A stretch of DNA of 60,415 bases from CAZGVW01 sp964529265. Lineage in GTDB: Bacteria; Planctomycetota; Phycisphaerae; Phycisphaerales; UBA1924. The stretch covers positions 1 through 60,415 of the forward strand of contig CAZGVW010000092.1 in the NCBI GenBank assembly GCA_964529265.1, written 5' to 3'. Below are positions 43,559-52,049 of the stretch, in pieces (positions within the stretch are counted from its first letter, which is position 1; the number at the start of each line of letters is the position of its first letter). The position numbers were made by a program, and so were the translations under genes. The notes under the pieces were generated by a model that searched no databases, had not been told where the DNA came from, and worked only from the letters and a program-made list of their open reading frames with translations.

Positions 43559-45334
43559 ATGAAGTCCCAATTTCAACGTTTTTCGCGCCGAAACGCATTT
43601 TTCCGCGCCTTTGTGCGGTTTTCCGCCGCTCCGGCCCTTCTTGCCGCCCTGGCCGGCCAGGCGGCCGCCCAGAACGCCTTGGGCGACGGCCGCGGTCTCG
43701 ACCGCAACCTGCTCTCCGGCTCCGCCGGCCGGAACGCCGCGGGCACGGACATTGCTTCGGAACTGCGGTTTCGCAACGCGCTGGTGACTGGGAACGTGCC
43801 GGCGGGGTTTTCGTTCCGGGGCGACGTGGGGTATCGCGCGCCGGACGACTTCACCGCGGCCACCGGGACGAACGAAATTTTCGATTTTCAGCGCGATTCG
43901 CTCTATTCCGCGCTCGGGCGGCTCAATCCGACACTGCGAAACGTGGATGCGCTGCGCTACCAGATGCGGCTCTCGACCGGCGGCCAGACGGATGACGCCT
44001 GGGGGCTGCCGATCGTGAACCGGCCCGCGGCTGGTGAAACGGTGGGGCGATATCGGGCGCAGCAGGCTGCGGAACAGGGCGATTTCACGAATCTGGGCTT
44101 CGATCCGTTCGAACTGCGCCCGGGAGCGCTGAGATCGGTGAGCAATTACATCACCACGCAGGCGCTGGCGCCGCGGGTGCTTGCGCAGGGCGAGGGGCAG
44201 ACTCCGGAGGGCAAGCCCATCACGATGTTCGCGGTGGCGACGCCGCTGCGCGGGGTGGCGATGCAGGAGCGGCCCGATTACATGCGGCCGGTGTCGGAGA
44301 ATCTGCGGGCCGCGAACCGGGTTTCGGGGCTGCTCTCCGATCTGGCGCAGGCGCCGACGGCGGTGAGCGATCGTGTGGAGCCGGGCCGGGCGCTGTACGA
44401 CCAGATTCTCGACAGGTTGCGCAATCCGCTGGAGACGGGCGACGACGTGGAGAAGCCGGGCGCACACCCGCCGGGATCGCGGCCTGTGGAGGCGGACGAC
44501 CCGATGTTGAAGGCGCGCAGCGGATTACTGCCTCAGCCCGCGGGCTCGGAGGATGAGGCGCCCGCGCCGCAGCAGGGAACGCCACCGGGCGCTCCGGGGG
44601 CGCCGGGTGGGCCGGGCGCTGGGCAGGCTTCGGGCGGCGCGGTCGGGAATCTGACGATCGAGCAGCGGCTGGAGCAGATCAGCAAGGGGCTCGAGCTTTC
44701 GGCGCCGGTCGAGCGGAAGAACAAGAGTGATTTTGCGCCCGAGGCGCCCAAGAGCCTCGAGGAACTGGTGGCGGAGGCGAAGAACGTGCTGGGCGAGGCG
44801 CCTCCCAAGGTGGCGACGCTGGCGCCTCCGACGCTTTCGAGCGAGGCCATCCTCTCCGACCACATGCAGCGCGGGCAGCAGCGGCTGGCCGAGCAGCGGT
44901 GGTTCGACGCGGAGGAGAGTTTCACGGCGGCGCTTCGTATCGCGCCGGGAGACCCGATCGCGGCGATCGGGCGGGTGAACGCGCAGATCGGCGCGGGGAT
45001 GTTCCTCTCCGCGGCGGTGAACCTGCAGCAACTCTTCCGGGGCTACCCGGAGATGATCAACATCAGGTACGACGAGAAGTTGCTGCCGCGGACCGAGCGC
45101 CTGACGCGCATCCGCGAGCAGTTGCGGGATCGGATTCTGGAATCCACGGAACTCGGGCGCAGTTCGGCGATCCTGCTGGCCTACCTCGGTTATCAGTACG
45201 GCGACACGCAGGACATGAACGACGCCTTCCGCGCGATCAAGCGGATCACGCGCGATCGCGGCGACCTGGCCGATCCGCTGTACGAGGTGCTGGAGGCGGT
45301 GTGGATGGGCTCGGAGGCGGCGCCCGCCAAGTGA
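43559..45334 (+). CDS. Exported TPR protein
   Basis: The protein has 591 residues. The ATG at 43559 follows GAGAGGAAAG. A basic N-terminus and hydrophobic stretch ending A-A-A-Q-N form a signal peptide. Residues 30-300 are Asn/Arg/Gly-rich and beta-like with no family match. A Pro/Gly-rich linker (about 340-365) precedes a TPR-like C-terminal third (AILSDHMQRGQQRLAEQRWFDAEESF, then AIAAIGRVNAQIGAG). It may be a scaffold in the periplasm. It follows the sigma/anti-sigma pair by 79 bp and could be a target of that system, though this is inference. Confidence 0.72.
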   Translation: MKSQFQRFSRRNAFFRAFVRFSAAPALLAALAGQAAAQNALGDGRGLDRNLLSGSAGRNAAGTDIASELRFRNALVTGNVPAGFSFRGDVGYRAPDDFTAATGTNEIFDFQRDSLYSALGRLNPTLRNVDALRYQMRLSTGGQTDDAWGLPIVNRPAAGETVGRYRAQQAAEQGDFTNLGFDPFELRPGALRSVSNYITTQALAPRVLAQGEGQTPEGKPITMFAVATPLRGVAMQERPDYMRPVSENLRAANRVSGLLSDLAQAPTAVSDRVEPGRALYDQILDRLRNPLETGDDVEKPGAHPPGSRPVEADDPMLKARSGLLPQPAGSEDEAPAPQQGTPPGAPGAPGGPGAGQASGGAVGNLTIEQRLEQISKGLELSAPVERKNKSDFAPEAPKSLEELVAEAKNVLGEAPPKVATLAPPTLSSEAILSDHMQRGQQRLAEQRWFDAEESFTAALRIAPGDPIAAIGRVNAQIGAGMFLSAAVNLQQLFRGYPEMINIRYDEKLLPRTERLTRIREQLRDRILESTELGRSSAILLAYLGYQYGDTQDMNDAFRAIKRITRDRGDLADPLYEVLEAVWMGSEAAPAK

Positions 45335-45452
45335 TCCCGGGGGAAGGCGTGCGATCCCTGGACTTGGAGCGCTGCGCGCCGCGCGCAGGCACAGCACGGC
45401 GCCTGCGCGGTCGCGGGGCCGATCGGCCGGAGGTGTCAGGCCTTGTCGGCGG

Positions 45453-47416
45453 TCATCCGCCGATCGCGTCAAGCAGATCCAGCAGATGCTCGGCCAGTTC
45501 CTGCTCGCTGAGGGAATCGAGCCATTCGATGTACTCGTCGATGGTGTCGAAACCGAGGCCGGAGACGATGTCCGGGACTTCGGGCTCGCCGCCGCCGCCC
45601 GATTGAGCCGCGGCCATCATGCCACCCCCGGAGGCGCCCCCTCCGCCAAGCGCCGCGCCGCCTTCGCAGTTGTTCCACGACGCGAGGAGTTGCGCCAGAT
45701 CAGATGAGTTCACCTGCCCGTCGCCGGTGTAGTCGCCGTAGCAGGGACTCGGCAGGACGCACGCGCCCCAGCCTGCAAGCAGGGCGGCGAGGTCGGCACG
45801 AGTTCACCAAGCCGTCGCCGGTGATATCCCACGGACACGGGTTCTCGACGATCACGCTGTACACCGACGCCGCCGGCGTTCCCGCAACGTCGCGGCAGCG
45901 CAACTCCGTCTCGATCGGTGTCAGGCGGTACTCGAACGCCGAGAAAAACGCGGCGAACCCGATGGGCCTGATCGCGAGGTACGTCGCGTGCTCGTTCATG
46001 CCGGCTACGGGGATCGTGGCGGTGAAGAACTCCGTCAGGTCCTGCCAATCGCCCAGGATGGGATCCACGCGGCGCCGCTCGATCATCACAGGCATCTGCT
46101 GCGGAGTCAGCGCGACGATCGGACCGAGATGGCGGTAGAGCACCGGCGCATCGAAGGGCGCGGTGAACTGGTCGTCCGGCTCCGGCGTGAACGGGTTGAG
46201 CGGCGTAGCGAGCGCTTCCATCACCGGAAGCGGAATCACAGCGCCCCGGGCGGGAAAGCACGAGTTGTCATAGAGATCGAACGGCGCCACGCCGATGGAG
46301 CCGCCGCCGAAGACCTCCGGCGCTGAAAGCGGGAACGTGGAGGCGTCATATGAGACGGGCAGTGCCGCGACCGTGAGCGCGCCGCTCCAAACGTCGGCCG
46401 AGTTGTTGGCGTTGACGATGATCCGGCCCTGCAACGCCTCGTTGCCCTGGGTTCTTGCGGAGGCTGACGTTCGGCGTAGTCAGCGAGCCGCCGATGCGCC
46501 ACAGGTCGGTGAAGAGAACCCACGTGGCTCGAATCGTGGCGCTGCAGTCGCCGCTGACATTCAGCCGCTCCACGCGCGGCGCTTCGAGTTGGCCCGTGAA
46601 GTCGCCGTTTACCGCAAAGGAGTCCATGTCCAGGTTTGGGTCCGTCACCGTCGATAGGTCAGCGCCGTCGAATACAGTGATGTTGGCATGAACATTCGCG
46701 GCGGAGAAATCCCTGATCCGCCTGTTGGAGCAGATCGTGGCGAGGCTGCCGGGAGCCCCAATATCTCCAGTGACTGCAAAGGTCGTGACTGGCGACCCAG
46801 TGCCGCCGCCGCCCGCCGCGGGCGTGAAGAACGCGCCGAGGAAGTCTCCGCCTACGTTGATCGTTGCGATCGATCCCTGGTTGATGGTGAGTCCGGCACT
46901 TGACAGAACCGACCCGTCGATCTGAATGGGGGCATCGATCGGCGATGGCAGGTACTCGTCTGCGAGCAGCTGCGCCGCGAGATCCCCGCCCACATCCAAT
47001 TCCGTAAGCCGTGCGACCTCGACGGAGGAAGTGATGTCGCCGTTGATCTCGCAGAGAAGGTGAAGATCGACGTTCGAGACGATGCCGGCCCAGTGCCGAG
47101 CCTGTCTGACCGTTACGTTGATCGGCGGATTCTCGGCAGACGTGCCCTGCAGCGTGATCCGGCCAACATCGTCCGCGAACTGATTCTGGCCGAGCGCCGA
47201 GATCGCCGTCACTCGATTGTCGATGAACCCCGCCGAGGGGAACGCTGGGTCGTTTGGCCCCTGCGCTGGAATGGGGAGCGTAATGGAAGCCCCGGAAGGG
47301 AAGTTGCGCGACTCTCCGCCTGGTGCGTACGTCGCAAAGATCGTGACGACGACATCGGCCTTGGCAAGCGGCGAGGCAATCAAGCACAGCAACGTTCCGA
47401 TGAGCATGGATTTCAT
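45453..47416 (-). pseudogene. Secreted dockerin-tagged protein broken by two +1 frameshifts
   Basis: Three frames join into one protein: 47416-46446, 46444-45799 and 45797-45453. Near 46445-46447 a GGG run (minus strand) reads on into nonsense, whereas dropping one G gives a continuous protein (N-P-G then N-E-A-L-Q-G-R). At about 45798 a single extra base interrupts the first tag loop (G-D-G-L-V-N-S, then A-D-L-A in the next frame). Removing both bases gives exactly 654 codons. The intact product has a signal peptide (MKSMLIGTLLCLIASPLAKAD), a repetitive beta domain, a dockerin-like tag (45663-45837) and an unusual Gly-rich plus acidic helical extension. The ATG overlaps the stop of the upstream SUMF1-like gene (ATGA). 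It could be a recent pseudogene or a sequencing error. Confidence 0.75.
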
Positions 47417-48489
47417 CGTTCTCTTCTCCTACATGGGATGAACACCGCGCACAGCACGACCGCCCCGGTGCCGACACTTGGCACAGGGGATGCGAGTCGC
47501 AACCCGGCAAAGCGCGAATTGATGCGTGCAGAGACCTCAAAAACGATGCTGTCGAATCCTGTACCGAGGCTGCCTGCGACGGATCCGTCCACGAACCGGC
47601 GCGGTTGCGGACGCAGATCGACCTCCTCCGTCCATTCGTTCGCTCCACCGCTCGCATCCCACAGGCCCCATGGGGTCTGGAAATCGGCATAGGCGCCGAG
47701 GGGGATGTCGCGCTCTTTGCCGGCGGGGTCGAACTGGCCGGCGCTGGTCTGGCCGCCTTCATCGGGCGGGCCGGGGATCGGCGGATCATCTGAGGAGTAG
47801 GGGTAGCGCCACCAGCCGCCATCGCCCTCGCCGAAGCGATCGGGGTCGTAGTGGACGGCCTTGATCCACTCGTCGTACGTGGGGATCCAGAACAGGGCAT
47901 CCGGCTCGTGGGTGAGGGGGACGACATCGGCGCCCTGCTCATCGCGCAGCGTGTAGGCGCCAGCGAAGAGTTTATCGAACGAGGCGGGCTTGCCGTTGTG
48001 GAGCCAGTTGCAGTACATGGCGGACTCGATCCACGTGACGCCGATGACGGGGACGAGTTCAGGGTTGGGAATAAATGGATCGAGTTCGTACTGGCCCGGC
48101 GGGATGAGCGGGCGGAGGCCGGAGGAAATCGGCATGCCGAAACTGAAGGGATCGGGCGATTGCGGCGCCATGAGGTTGACGAACTCGAGCCACTGGGCGG
48201 TGGTGGTTTCGAGGCGGCTCATTCTGTAGGTGTAGTTCACGGCTCCGCGGCCGCGGGCGAGGCTGGGCTCGCCAAGGGGCGGATCGTCCTTATCGAAGCG
48301 GCCGTCGTACGGGGCGTTGCCGGGGTCGCCGATCACGGCCCACTGGAAGTCGTAGGTGGGCGGCGCGCTTCCGCTTTGCGCTCGCGCCGGGGCCGCGGGG
48401 GCGAGCGCTCCCATCAGCGCGATCAGCGCGTTCAAGACTCGTCTGCGCGCGCTCGGGGCGCAACATTCTCTCAGGATCGCTCCTCTCAT
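47413..48489 (-). CDS. Exported SUMF1/formylglycine-generating-enzyme-like protein, catalytic Cys absent
   Basis: The protein has 358 residues. The ATG at 48489 directly follows GAGGAG; the frame is open to 48636. A signal peptide ends A-P-A-R-A-Q. The FGE-sulfatase fold is suggested by MSRLETTTAQWLEFVN, VIGVTWIESAMYCNWLHNG, FWIPTYDEWIKAV, WGLWDASGGANEWTEE and SRFAGLRLAS near the end. The Cys pair used by true formylglycine-generating enzymes is missing in the usual C-terminal block (GSVAGSLGTGFDS). It is therefore probably non-catalytic in that sense, and ligand binding is unknown. It is coupled to the broken tagged gene downstream. Confidence 0.83.
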   Translation of the reverse strand: MRGAILRECCAPSARRRVLNALIALMGALAPAAPARAQSGSAPPTYDFQWAVIGDPGNAPYDGRFDKDDPPLGEPSLARGRGAVNYTYRMSRLETTTAQWLEFVNLMAPQSPDPFSFGMPISSGLRPLIPPGQYELDPFIPNPELVPVIGVTWIESAMYCNWLHNGKPASFDKLFAGAYTLRDEQGADVVPLTHEPDALFWIPTYDEWIKAVHYDPDRFGEGDGGWWRYPYSSDDPPIPGPPDEGGQTSAGQFDPAGKERDIPLGAYADFQTPWGLWDASGGANEWTEEVDLRPQPRRFVDGSVAGSLGTGFDSIVFEVSARINSRFAGLRLASPVPSVGTGAVVLCAVFIPCRRRER

Positions 48490-48731
48490 CTCCTCTGACT
48501 CCTTCCTGCGCTTCCGCGGCTGGGCCTGTGCCCTCGGCCGCCGCGGTTCTCCGGGGGAGAGGATAGCAGGACCATCACTCCGGCAGTTTCCGTGGGCGCT
48601 CAGGTTCCCCCGGTTCCCCCGGGGCGGTGGAGTCACGTCCGGCGGGGATGGACGCCACGGCCCGCGGCCCGGGGAAGGCCCCGGAAGGAGCGGGTGACCG
48701 GGCGAGGTGGAGCGCGCGTACCATCGTCCCC

Positions 48732-50390
48732 ATGTCGCGCCAGACGCTCGACATCACGGACTTCATCACCGACGGGTCGCTGTTCGGGCTGTGCGAGGTG
48801 GCCAGCCGGCTGGCGGGCTCGCCGGTGTTCGTGCGCGATTCGCTGGGGCGCGCGATCACGGGCGTGCGCGAGGGTCTGGCGCAGTACGCCGAGACCGCGA
48901 CGAACGGGGAGGAGTTCCAGGCGCCGCTGATGGCGGATTCGCTGGTGATCGGGCACATCGTGATGCCCGCGGGAAGCGGGGGGATGGACGGGCCGCGGCG
49001 CGGCGCGTTCGAGCGGTTCGCGCAGTTGCTGGCGGCGAGCGTGGGCGAGGCGTGCAACTACGCGGTGCAGCAGCGCCGGCGCGCGGAGGAGCTGCACGCG
49101 CTCAACGAGTTGTCGTCGGTTTTAGTGGTGGCGACGGGCGTGGACACGATTCTGGAGGCGGGTCTGCGCGCGGCGATGGAGGCGCTGGGCGTTGAAGCGG
49201 GGGTGATCCGGCTGGTGGATGGCGACGGGCGGCTGGTCGAGAGCGCGCGGGCGGGGTTCGCCGAGGGGGATCAGGCGGAGGCGCCGGCAGCGGCGGCGAT
49301 CGATCGGGCGGCGATGGCGGGGGGCGCGATCGACGCGCAGAAGGGCTGCGCCCAGATGTGCGTGAACGACGCGGCGGAGGCGAAGGCGCTGTGCGCTGCG
49401 ATGGGCAAGGCGTGCTTCGGCGCGATGGCGTGCGCCGGGATGGTGTTCCGGGCGAAGCCGGTCGGCGTGATTTCGCTCTATGCGCGCGAGGAGCGTGTGT
49501 TCAGCGAGGCGGAGAAGGACCTGTTGCTCTCGATCGGCCAGCAACTCGCGGCGGCGGTGTCGAGCGTGCGGCTGGTGGAGGCGGAGGCGGAATCGCGGCG
49601 CGTGAAGACGCAGTTGCGGCTGGCGGCGGACGTGCAGCGGCGGATGCTGCCGCGGAAGGTTCCGGAGATTCCGGCGCTCGACATCGCCGCGCGGTATGCG
49701 CCGTGCTTCGACCTCGGCGGCGATTTCTACGACTTCTTCGACCTCGGCGGGCACCTGGGCGTGGTGGTGGGGGACGTGGTGGGCAAAGGCGTGGCGGCGG
49801 CGCTGCTCATGGCGCACGTGCGGGCGAGCCTGCGGGCGCACGCGCGCGACCTCTACCACCTGGGCGAGGTGATTTCGCTCACGAACCAGGCGCTGTGCCG
49901 CGACACGCTGGAGAACGAGTTCGCGACGCTGTTCTACGGCGTGATCGATCCCCGGACGCTGCGGCTGACGTATTGCAACGCAGGGCACGATCCGCCGCTG
50001 GTGGTGCGCGCGGCGCCCGCGGGCAACCCGCCTGAGGCGGGGCTGCTGGCGCTGGATGCGGGCGGCATGGTGGCGGGCGTGGACCCGGCGGCGCGGTACG
50101 AGCACGCGTGGATCGATCTGCGCCCGGGCGACGTGCTGTTCGCCTATACGGACGGACTGGCGGACGCGATGAGTTTCGAGGGCGAGAAGTTCGGAGGGGC
50201 GCGCGTGAAACGGGCGCTGCTCGACATCCTGGGGACTGATCCGGGCGCCTCGGCCACGCGCATTGCGCAGCACGTTCACTGGGAGATGCGGCGGTTTGCC
50301 GGCCTGAACACGCGGCTCGACGACACGACGATCGTGACGGTGCGCGTGCGGGCGCCGGGCGAAGTGCGGCCCGCGGCTGCGAATCGGTAG
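48732..50390 (+). CDS. PocR/GAF sensor SpoIIE-type phosphatase
   Basis: The protein has 552 residues. An N-terminal PocR-like sensory domain (about 8-130, DITDFITDGSLFGLCEVASRL, then SPVFVRDSLGRAITG) is followed by a helix and a GAF domain (about 135-285). The GAF region is Cys-rich (C206, C210, C221, C228, C234). A SpoIIE/PP2C catalytic domain spans about 295-545, with GGDFYDFF near 330, the G-D-V-V-G-K-G block and the terminal DDTTIVTV. It likely dephosphorylates an anti-anti-sigma protein in response to a ligand or redox state. No such partner is adjacent. The ATG at 48732 has no strong Shine-Dalgarno. The alpha/beta hydrolase gene follows after 12 bp. Confidence 0.9.
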   Translation: MSRQTLDITDFITDGSLFGLCEVASRLAGSPVFVRDSLGRAITGVREGLAQYAETATNGEEFQAPLMADSLVIGHIVMPAGSGGMDGPRRGAFERFAQLLAASVGEACNYAVQQRRRAEELHALNELSSVLVVATGVDTILEAGLRAAMEALGVEAGVIRLVDGDGRLVESARAGFAEGDQAEAPAAAAIDRAAMAGGAIDAQKGCAQMCVNDAAEAKALCAAMGKACFGAMACAGMVFRAKPVGVISLYAREERVFSEAEKDLLLSIGQQLAAAVSSVRLVEAEAESRRVKTQLRLAADVQRRMLPRKVPEIPALDIAARYAPCFDLGGDFYDFFDLGGHLGVVVGDVVGKGVAAALLMAHVRASLRAHARDLYHLGEVISLTNQALCRDTLENEFATLFYGVIDPRTLRLTYCNAGHDPPLVVRAAPAGNPPEAGLLALDAGGMVAGVDPAARYEHAWIDLRPGDVLFAYTDGLADAMSFEGEKFGGARVKRALLDILGTDPGASATRIAQHVHWEMRRFAGLNTRLDDTTIVTVRVRAPGEVRPAAANR

Positions 50391-50402
50391 CATCTGCCGC
50401 CG

Positions 50403-51383
50403 ATGCAGGGATTGATCTCGCTGCTGCTCGCCGGGCTGGTGGTTGCGCTGCTTGCCGCGGTGTGGGTCACGATGCGGATGCTGAGGCGCCCGCCGCGGCG
50501 GACGTATGCATCGGCGGTGGCTCGGGGCGCGGCGGGGGACCCGGGCGAGGCGGAGCATCCGAGGGCGTTCGAGGCGTGGTCGTTGCGCGCGGGGCGAGTT
50601 CGGGGCGGGGGCGCCGGCGACATTGAGTGCCCGGTGTGGGAGATCGCGGGTGACGATCCGGACGGGCCGGTGGCGATCCTGAGCCCCGGGTGGGGCGACT
50701 CCAAACTTGGCGCGCTGCCGCGCGTGGAGGCGTTCGCACCGGTGTGCTCGCGCATCATCGCGTGGGATCCGCCGGGGCTCGGTGAATCGACGCGCGGAAG
50801 TCGGTGCGGGCTGGGCGTGACGGATCCCGGGCTGGTCGCGGCGCTGGTGGGGGAGGTCCGCCGCGGCGGGGGGCTCGAGAACGGGTATGTGCTCGGCGGG
50901 TGGTCGCTGGGCGCGGGAGTGAGCATCGCGGCGGGCGCGCTGCTGCGGGACGATGCGGCGCTGCGGGGCGTGATCGCGGAGGCGCCGTATCGCCTGGCGT
51001 GGACGCCGGCGCGGAGCGTGCTGCGGCTGGCGGGGTATCCCTACAGGTTGAACCTCATGCCGGCGATTTGGATCATCGGCATGCGGCTCGGAGTCGGCGC
51101 GGCGTGGCGCGGGTTCGACCGGGCGGAGTGCGCTGCGCGCCTGCGGGCGCCGCTGCTCGTGATGCACGGGACGGAGGATGAAATCTGCCCGATCGAGGAC
51201 GGGCGCGGGATCGCCGGCGCGGCGGAGCGGGGAGCGATCGTCGAAATCGCGGGCGCGGGGCACAACGACGTGTGGGCGGAGGAGCGATTTGCGCGTCGCG
51301 CGACGGAGGCGATCCGCGCGTTCATCGCGGGCGAGCCGCTGCAGGAAGCCGCGGTGGTCAGGCGGGGGGACCGGGCCACTTGA
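50403..51383 (+). CDS. Membrane-anchored alpha/beta hydrolase
   Basis: The protein has 326 residues with one N-terminal transmembrane helix (ISLLLAGLVVALLAAVWV). The hydrolase fold shows SPGWGDS (oxyanion region), the nucleophile elbow G-G-W-S-L-G-A-G, the Asp in HGTEDEICPI and the His in GAGHNDVW. It resembles lysophospholipase/acyl-hydrolase families; the substrate is unknown. Its 3' end overlaps the convergent zinc-ribbon gene by 26 bp. It follows the phosphatase gene by 12 bp, so the two are likely co-transcribed. Confidence 0.88.
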   Translation: MQGLISLLLAGLVVALLAAVWVTMRMLRRPPRRTYASAVARGAAGDPGEAEHPRAFEAWSLRAGRVRGGGAGDIECPVWEIAGDDPDGPVAILSPGWGDSKLGALPRVEAFAPVCSRIIAWDPPGLGESTRGSRCGLGVTDPGLVAALVGEVRRGGGLENGYVLGGWSLGAGVSIAAGALLRDDAALRGVIAEAPYRLAWTPARSVLRLAGYPYRLNLMPAIWIIGMRLGVGAAWRGFDRAECAARLRAPLLVMHGTEDEICPIEDGRGIAGAAERGAIVEIAGAGHNDVWAEERFARRATEAIRAFIAGEPLQEAAVVRRGDRAT

Positions 51384-51951
51384 AGCGGTCGTTCGCGGCG
51401 TCACGGATGGATTCCGCGGCTCGGGCGCGGCGGTACGGGCTCTCGGCGCCGCATTCCGGGCAGATGGCGGCGCCGATGCCGCGGAGGTCGTATCCGCAGG
51501 TGTGGCAGATATCGGCGGCGGAGATGGTGGGGATGGGCGGCGCGGGGTTGGCGCAGCCGCGGCGATAGCCGAGGAGCATGGCGATCGCGTGGAGGTGGGC
51601 GGCGGCGACGAGCAGAAGGAGCAAGAGGAGCGAGTCATAAGCCATCGCCGCGGCAAAGAACCAGTATGCCGCGGCGCCGAAGAGGAAGCGGACGCGGTGG
51701 TCGCTGGCGCGTTTTCCGAGGCCCTGCGCCGCGAAGAACCACGCGACGGGCGAAAACACGCAGGTTGCAAAGATCCCCCAGATCAATCCGCCGGCGGGGC
51801 CCATGACCAGAGCCATGTCCACGATCACTCGCATCACGACGAAGCCGGCGTAGGAGACGCCGGCGCCAGCGATGAACGCCAGGAGCGCGGCCACGACGGG
51901 GAAGCCGCGCTCGATGGACAGCGCCGGGGATGAATCGGGAGGCTGCGTCAC
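51358..51951 (-). CDS. Membrane protein with planctomycete-type C-terminal zinc ribbon
   Basis: The protein has 197 residues. About four hydrophobic helices (from VVAALLAFIAGAGVSYAGF to LLLLLLVAAAHLHAIAMLLGY) are followed by a zinc ribbon C-H-T-C-G-Y-D-L-R-G-x5-C-P-E-C-G, a motif recurrent in planctomycete membrane proteins. The role is unknown. Its stop lies inside the 3' end of the convergent hydrolase gene, an overlap of 26 bp. It diverges from uppP. Confidence 0.85.
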   Translation of the reverse strand: MTQPPDSSPALSIERGFPVVAALLAFIAGAGVSYAGFVVMRVIVDMALVMGPAGGLIWGIFATCVFSPVAWFFAAQGLGKRASDHRVRFLFGAAAYWFFAAAMAYDSLLLLLLLVAAAHLHAIAMLLGYRRGCANPAPPIPTISAADICHTCGYDLRGIGAAICPECGAESPYRRARAAESIRDAANDRFKWPGPPA

Positions 51952-52049
51952 TGTTGCGAGGGCTCCGGGCGGGCGAACGAGTCTAGCGCGTTTCGGCTAG
52001 TCTCCGCCCGGCCGCGGCGGACTCGGTTCGCGGCGACGAGGAGCGCGCG

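Noticed and set aside
49122..51770. 882-residue minus-strand frame across the phosphatase and hydrolase genes
   Set aside because: It is His/Arg/Pro-rich antisense sequence crossing two well-supported genes, with no domain or start signal.
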